From positions 26,326,137 to 26,390,136 of the forward strand of contig OX465104.1 in assembly GCA_949987565.1 (NCBI GenBank): DNA of 64,000 nt. Direction: 5' to 3'. This DNA comes from Luidia sarsii. Taxonomy: Eukaryota > Echinodermata > Asteroidea > Paxillosida > Luidiidae. This document shows positions 59,691 through 64,000 of the stretch, one piece after another (position 1 is the first letter of the stretch; the number at the start of each line of letters is the position of its first letter). Made by a program: the position numbers and the translations under genes. The notes beneath the pieces were generated by a model that did no database searches, was not told where the DNA came from, and saw nothing but the letters and a program-made list of their open reading frames with translations.

Positions 59691-60766
59691 TATTGGCTGC
59701 GGCTAGATATAACACGCAACCCTATGAGAACTGGCTGCAGCCGCTTGTTGACTCCCATAGACCCCCATAGTATTGGCTGCGGCTAGATATAACACGCAAC
59801 CCTATGAGAACTGGCTGCAGCCGCTTGTTGACTCCCATAGACCCCCATAGTATTGGCTGCGGCTAGATATAACACGCAACCCTATGAGAACTGGCTGCAG
59901 CCGCTTGTTGACTCCCATAGACCCCCATAGTATTGGCTGCGGCTAGATATAACACGCAACCCTATGAGAACTGGCTGCAGCCGCTTGTTGACTCCCATAG
60001 ACCCCCATAGTATTGGCTGCGGCTAGATATAACACGCAACCCTATGAGAACTGGCTGCAGCCGCTTGTTGACTCCCATAGACCCCCATAGTATTGGCTGC
60101 GGCTAGATATAACACGCAACCCTATGGAACTGGCTGCAGCCGCTTGTTGACGGCTCCCTTAGACTCCCATAGTATTGGCTGCGGCTAGAAATAACACGCA
60201 ACCCTATGAGAACTGGCTGCAGCCGCTTGTTGACTCCCATAGACCCCCATAGTATTGGCTGCGGCTAGAAATAACACGCAACCCTATGGAACTGGCTGCA
60301 GCCGCTTGTTGACGGCTCCCTTAGACTCCCATAGTATTGGCTGCGGCTAGATATAACACGCAACCCTATGAGAACTGGCTGCAGCCGCTTGTTGACTCCC
60401 ATAGACCCCCATAGTATTGGCTGCGGCTAGATATAACACGCAACCCTATGGAACTGGCTGCAGCCGCTTGTTGACGGCTCCCTTAGACTCCCATAGTATT
60501 GGCTGCGGCTAGAAATAACACGCAACCCTATGAGAACTGGCTGCAGCCGCTTGTTGACTCCCATAGACCCCCATAGTATTGGCTGCGGCTAGATATAACA
60601 CGCAACCCTATGGAACTGGCTGCATCCGCTTGTTGACGGCTCCCATAGACCCCATAGTATTGGCTGCGGCTAGAAATAACACGCAACCCTATGGGAACTG
60701 GCTGCAGCCGCTTTTTGACGACTCCTATAGACTCGTGCGTACTTTCAAGCCGTAGCCAATAATTAT
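59691..60766. repeat. 80-bp tandem array derived from a MITE (about 13 units)
   Basis: Units start with TATTGGCTGCGGCTAGATAT at 59691, 59771, 59851, 59931, 60011 and 60091. Later units vary (AGAAATAACACG, GACGGCTCCCTTAGACTCCC). Each holds GGCTGCAGCCGCTTGTTGAC. The right edge ends AGACTCGTGCGTACTTTCAA GCCGTAGCCAAT, the inverted mate of the left edge and of the MITE at 21063. Confidence 0.93.
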
Positions 60767-60779
60767 TAAGATTATTTAT

Positions 60780-61160
60780 TTTGTGGTAGTGCTGATGTAC
60801 TGTCACGGCCTCCGTAATTGACCTTTGACACGAGGCATGCCATTGACAACAGCACAACCTTACTGGCACATGGCACGGTGTGAGTGACCGCTGTTTCAAA
60901 ACAATCGAAAAAGTCCGGAAATACCTCGTCTCCTTTCTCTGTGCATGTCTACCTCCAGGCTCCATGGTCTCAGGAAACTGCAGAATAGCCGTAAAATAAG
61001 TAAGTGTTTGGATTTTGCAACAATTTTGGTGTCCAATTACGAGGTTAAAGTAGTCGCCTACGGCCTGTAAGCAGTGCACTGTGCAGTGCCCACGTCCTCG
61101 CCTTGACCTGTCATGCATAGTCTCCGACTCCGAGCAACTTGGGACCTTAAGTCGCCCTTT
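60780..61160 (+). promoter_or_regulatory. Candidate promoter/leader region of the DUF4062/NACHT gene
   Basis: A non-repetitive stretch, richer in CpG than its surroundings, between the 80-bp array and the second gene. It contains GCAGTGCACTGTGCAGTGCC palindromes. Placement is by position only; no TATA or Inr was identified with confidence. Confidence 0.2.
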
Positions 61161-61369
61161 TTAAAATTTCGTAAAGGTCCAAGTTATACCGCCGACCGAC
61201 AGAATATTCTAGCCTTAGTGGGTGATTTGCAGATGTGATATTTACTTACTTTAGTTTTAGTTTTAGCCGATTCTTTCAACTTGTGAAGCACAAACAATTC
61301 TCAAAATTAGTGCCATAGCCGACATAGCCAGTGCATTAGTGGCTTAAGTAATAAGTCAGTGCTTTGGCC

Positions 61370-61425
61370 TTAGTGGGCCTGACGTTTCGATCCTAGCAGG
61401 ACCATTCTCAAAGGCAGAGTGACCA
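61370..61425 (+). repeat. Hairpin-family left half
   Basis: TTAGTGGGCCTGACGTTTCG, ATCCTAGCAGGACCATTCTC, AAAGGCAGAGTGACC. Confidence 0.8.
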
Positions 61426-61440
61426 ATTCTGAACAAAAAA

Positions 61441-61550
61441 ATGAAGGCCCAACCCAATGTTTTGATCCCAGCCGAACTTTTCTCAATTTGTTTTTGTTTC
61501 CTTTGTGGAAGGTGCTGCCGTGATCAAAATATCAGGCCCTCTAATTTGTT
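61441..61550 (+). repeat. Hairpin-family element (diverged)
   Basis: AATGTTTTGATCCCAGCCGA on the left and GATCAAAATATCAGGCCCTC on the right, with a T-rich centre. Confidence 0.65.
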
Positions 61551-61565
61551 TATGAAAATGTATGA

Positions 61566-61700
61566 AGTAGACTGCTAGTATTAGTATTACTAGTTCTAGT
61601 GCTAGTACAACTAGTACTAGTACTAGTACTATGTAGTAGTAGTAGTAGTATTAGTAGTACTACTACTACTAGTACTACTACTAGTACTAGCACTGCTAGT
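61566..61700. repeat. Self-complementary TAG/ACT microsatellite
   Basis: Mixed CTAGTA, TAG and ACT repeats. TAGTAGTAGTAGTAG is followed by ACTACTACTACT, so the tract can fold on itself. Confidence 0.9.
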
Positions 61701-61899
61701 CCTTTTCGCTGGCCTAGACTGTGGCAACCGTCTGCCATATACACAGATACACAATTTTTCCCGAAATAATTCATGCCTTTTACTTTAAAAATGGATGAAA
61801 GAAATAGAGACAAAGCCTTAGTCTGAGACCCTAGACTAACCTGTCAGGAGGAGAACATTACCGATGATTTCAAGATGAGTTCTTGTTTCTTCGTCTCAG

Positions 61900-61934
61900 G
61901 TTTGACCATTGAAGATCAACGGCCAGTCTGAGAA
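61900..61934 (+). other. Predicted 5' UTR part of the DUF4062/NACHT gene's first coding exon
   Basis: A good acceptor (TTCTTCGTCTCAG) ends at 61899, 35 bases before the ATG. This suggests a spliced leader exon upstream, perhaps in the CpG-containing stretch near 60780-61160. An unspliced start is also possible. Confidence 0.4.
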
Positions 61935-64000
61935 ATGTCTGCAGCCGTTGGTCCAGGCTCCAGCAAGCTATCCCAGGATGCATCGCAGCGACGCATTGCT
62001 CGCATATTCTGGAGTTCTCCCTTTGGGGGCCTGGAGGAGGAACGAGAACTCTTGACCAAGAAATACTGGCCCCAGTTGGCTCACATGTGTCAGAAGGTAA
62101 GGGAGCCTGCAGATGGGATTATTAATTGAGACATTATTAATTAGGTAATGTTAATTAGTTAATGTTAATTAGTTATGTTAATAAGTTAATGTTAATTAGG
62201 TAATGTTAATTAGGTAAGGTTAATTAGGTAAGGTTAATTAGGTAAGGTTAATTAGGTAATGTTAATTAGGTATGTTAATTAGGTGATGTTAATTAGGTAA
62301 TGCTAATTAAGTGATGTTAATTAGGTAATGTTAACTAGGTAATGTTAATTATGTAATGTTGATTAGGTAACATTAATTAGGTAACATTAATTAGGTAAGG
62401 TCAACTATTAATTAGGTAAGGTCAACTATTAATTAGGTAAGGTCAACTATTAAATTGGGTAATGTTGGAAGAGTGTTTAACACTATGAGTTGCCCCAAGG
62501 GCAACCCCAACACACCTAAAGCGTTGACGAGACAGAAACTAACAGCGGACAACCGAGAATAAAAGAAGAAACCCTCAACAAGACCTAAGAAGCCGTTGAT
62601 TCTAACCTTTCCTCCTAATAGTTGCTCATTGAGACCAGGGGTTGTGAACTTGTGATCATTGCAACTAGGGATTTTTTTCCAGGCTGGTATCCCTTCAAAT
62701 GTATTTTTTCCTTTAACTCAAAGGTAGAAACTTCACACAAGCAGGACCTGAGTGTGGACCATTCTGTCTTATTTGTAAGACATCTTTCTTGATTGCTTTC
62801 TGGATATTTGTTGTGCTTTTCTAGTCTGGGTATGAGTACGTTCCAGTGGACATGCGATGGGGTATCACGTCTGACCACTCCACACAGGCACTGACCATTG
62901 AGATCTGTCTGAGAGAGCTGGATCGCTCACACATGATCGTAGGCTTCTTTGGCCAGGTAAGATGCGACATCATTAAGACAGTAATAGGATGTTTACATTG
63001 AATTTTAGGTAAGGGGTTTTCCCTACTCGGCCAAAACTTAGCTGTGTATGCTCAGTGCTATACTGGCTTTAATTGTTCTCTCTGGCAATCAACCGATTTC
63101 GTGACCACTGTTTACATGCCATCGCCTGACTTATAGTGGGTATTTTTTCATCTCATTTGGCACAGAGCAGCGATGGAAATATATAAAGAAGAATGTGGAC
63201 ATTATGATAGTCTTCTTTGCTCGTTTCCACTCCTGTTCTGCACCAAATGAGATGCAAATATACCCACTATAGGTCATGTGATGGCGTGTATACAGTGGTT
63301 GTGCAATCGGTCTATTGGGCAAAGCAATGAGCCTAGAGCTAATTTATTTGTCAAGTAGGGAAAACATTAGTGCATAAGTCAATATTCACAAATCAACGGT
63401 GATATCTTTAGTAAATGCACTCGGAGGAAAAGCAAAATTAAAGAAACAGTCTTTTGTTCTAATGAAACTTGATGGGATTTTGGTGATCATAGTACTGTCA
63501 ATAATAGTATGCAAATCATTGAATAGATCTGCACTAACTGTGTGGAAAGACAGCTCTCTTTTATACAGATTTGTTTTACAAACGGGTCAGATTACCAATT
63601 CATTGATATTCAGATATTGTTTATCATGGATTGTGTTTGCTGTTTGGACCATAAATCTGGTATAGCGCCCTCTGTTGACCACTCTTGAGAGAACATGGAA
63701 ATTGTGGATGAAGGCCTCCATCTTGTAATAAAGCGTTGTGCTCAAAATAGGATCTCTATCTCTGTCTTTTCCACCCAATATTACATTGTCAGAACAGGGA
63801 TGGATTTCAAAAAGCCAAAGCATGCTGCCTTATTCCCCAAATCTGATTGTCAGTTTTGATTTGGAATGTTCTGTCTAGAGATATGGATGGCATGGACAAA
63901 CGGATGCCATGCTGCAGAAGACCTTTGACTACGCCTCTGCCAGCTATCCCTTCATCAATGAGTACAGGGATCGCTCAGTGACTGAGTTAGAGTTTCTTCA
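61935..64000 (+). CDS. DUF4062-containing NACHT-type protein, TEP1/TTC41-like (5' part, runs off window)
   Basis: Seen: three exons, 61935-62096, 62825-62956 and 63879-64000 (cut by the window), joined in phase 0, giving 138 residues. The start ATG is fixed by an in-frame TGA six bases upstream. Motifs in order: RIARIFWSSPFGGLEEER (residues about 19-36), VDMRWGIT, ICLRELDRSHMIVGFFGQRY and DRSVTELEFL. Known: this series is the N-terminal DUF4062 module that precedes a NACHT ATPase and TPR or WD40 repeats in TEP1-, TTC41- and NWD-like proteins. Inferred: a STAND-type signalling or scaffold ATPase; the NACHT and repeat parts would lie beyond 64000. Whether it is closer to TTC41, TEP1 or a nephrocystin-3-like paralogue cannot be decided here. 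Confidence 0.85.
62130..62460 (+). repeat. TTAATTAGGTAATG tandem repeat in the second gene's intron 1
   Basis: About 22 copies of a 13-15-base unit (GTTAATTAGGTAAT), drifting towards a 17-18-base form (AAGGTCAACTATTAATTAGG) at its right end. Confidence 0.92.
63016..63366. mobile_element. Foldback MITE in the second gene's intron 2
   Basis: The ends are GTTTTCCCTACT and AGTAGGGAAAAC. The inner arms are long: CCTGACTTATAGTGGGTATT with TCATCTCATTTGG on the left, and CCAAATGAGATGCAAATATA with CCCACTATAGGTCATGTGAT on the right. Total 351 bases, arms about 150, no coding capacity. Confidence 0.88.

Overview
This is animal genomic DNA: long introns with GT/AG borders, tRNA-derived SINEs, miniature inverted-repeat elements and minisatellites. 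The species cannot be fixed from the window alone. A single gene that looks co-orthologous to both vertebrate BAHCC1 and TNRC18, a neighbouring TEP1/TTC41-like NACHT-type gene, and a sea-urchin-style histone 3' signal all fit an invertebrate deuterostome (echinoderm, hemichordate or cephalochordate). That assignment is inference; another marine invertebrate is not excluded.

The main content is one very large plus-strand gene whose coding exons I assembled by hand from 9492 to 55831. Twenty-one exons join with matching phases into 9183 nt (3060 codons plus stop). The product is a BAHCC1/TNRC18-type nuclear chromatin reader: a conserved N-terminal Pro/Ser/Tyr-rich block, long disordered Ser/Lys-rich segments, a PPVGIAVA motif, a Gln/Arg-rich helix, a short coiled coil, a tudor-like region at about residues 2460-2585 and a C-terminal BAH domain at about 2927-3040 with the expected aromatic cage residues. 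Known vertebrate family members bind methylated histone H3 and recruit co-repressors.

Layout: 1-9.4 kb upstream DNA without a recognisable gene; 9.4-9.74 kb first coding exon, preceded by a short uORF; 9.74-22.8 kb intron 1; 22.8-55.8 kb the remaining 20 exons; 55.8-57.7 kb probable 3' UTR; 57.7-61.9 kb intergenic DNA with a YY1/TISU-like motif and an 80-bp tandem array; 61.9-64 kb the first three coding exons of a second plus-strand gene, cut by the window edge. Its 138 visible residues match the DUF4062-type N-terminus found ahead of NACHT/TPR or NACHT/WD40 modules (TEP1-, TTC41-like).

Repeats are the other theme. (i) A palindromic family with core CGATCCTAGCAGGACC occurs about twenty times, intact and as halves. 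(ii) A SINE-like family with an internal tRNA-like segment is seen only between 35.6 and 57.1 kb. (iii) A 29-bp minisatellite starts about ten bases after the exon 2 splice donor; its flank reappears in intron 4 beside a canonical histone 3' stem-loop on the minus strand. (iv) A 19-bp satellite fills most of intron 6. (v) There are an 84-bp array, an 80-bp array derived from a MITE, and several foldback MITEs. (vi) A decayed, duplicated LINE reverse-transcriptase C-terminus lies in intron 9. No prokaryotic features or CRISPR are present.
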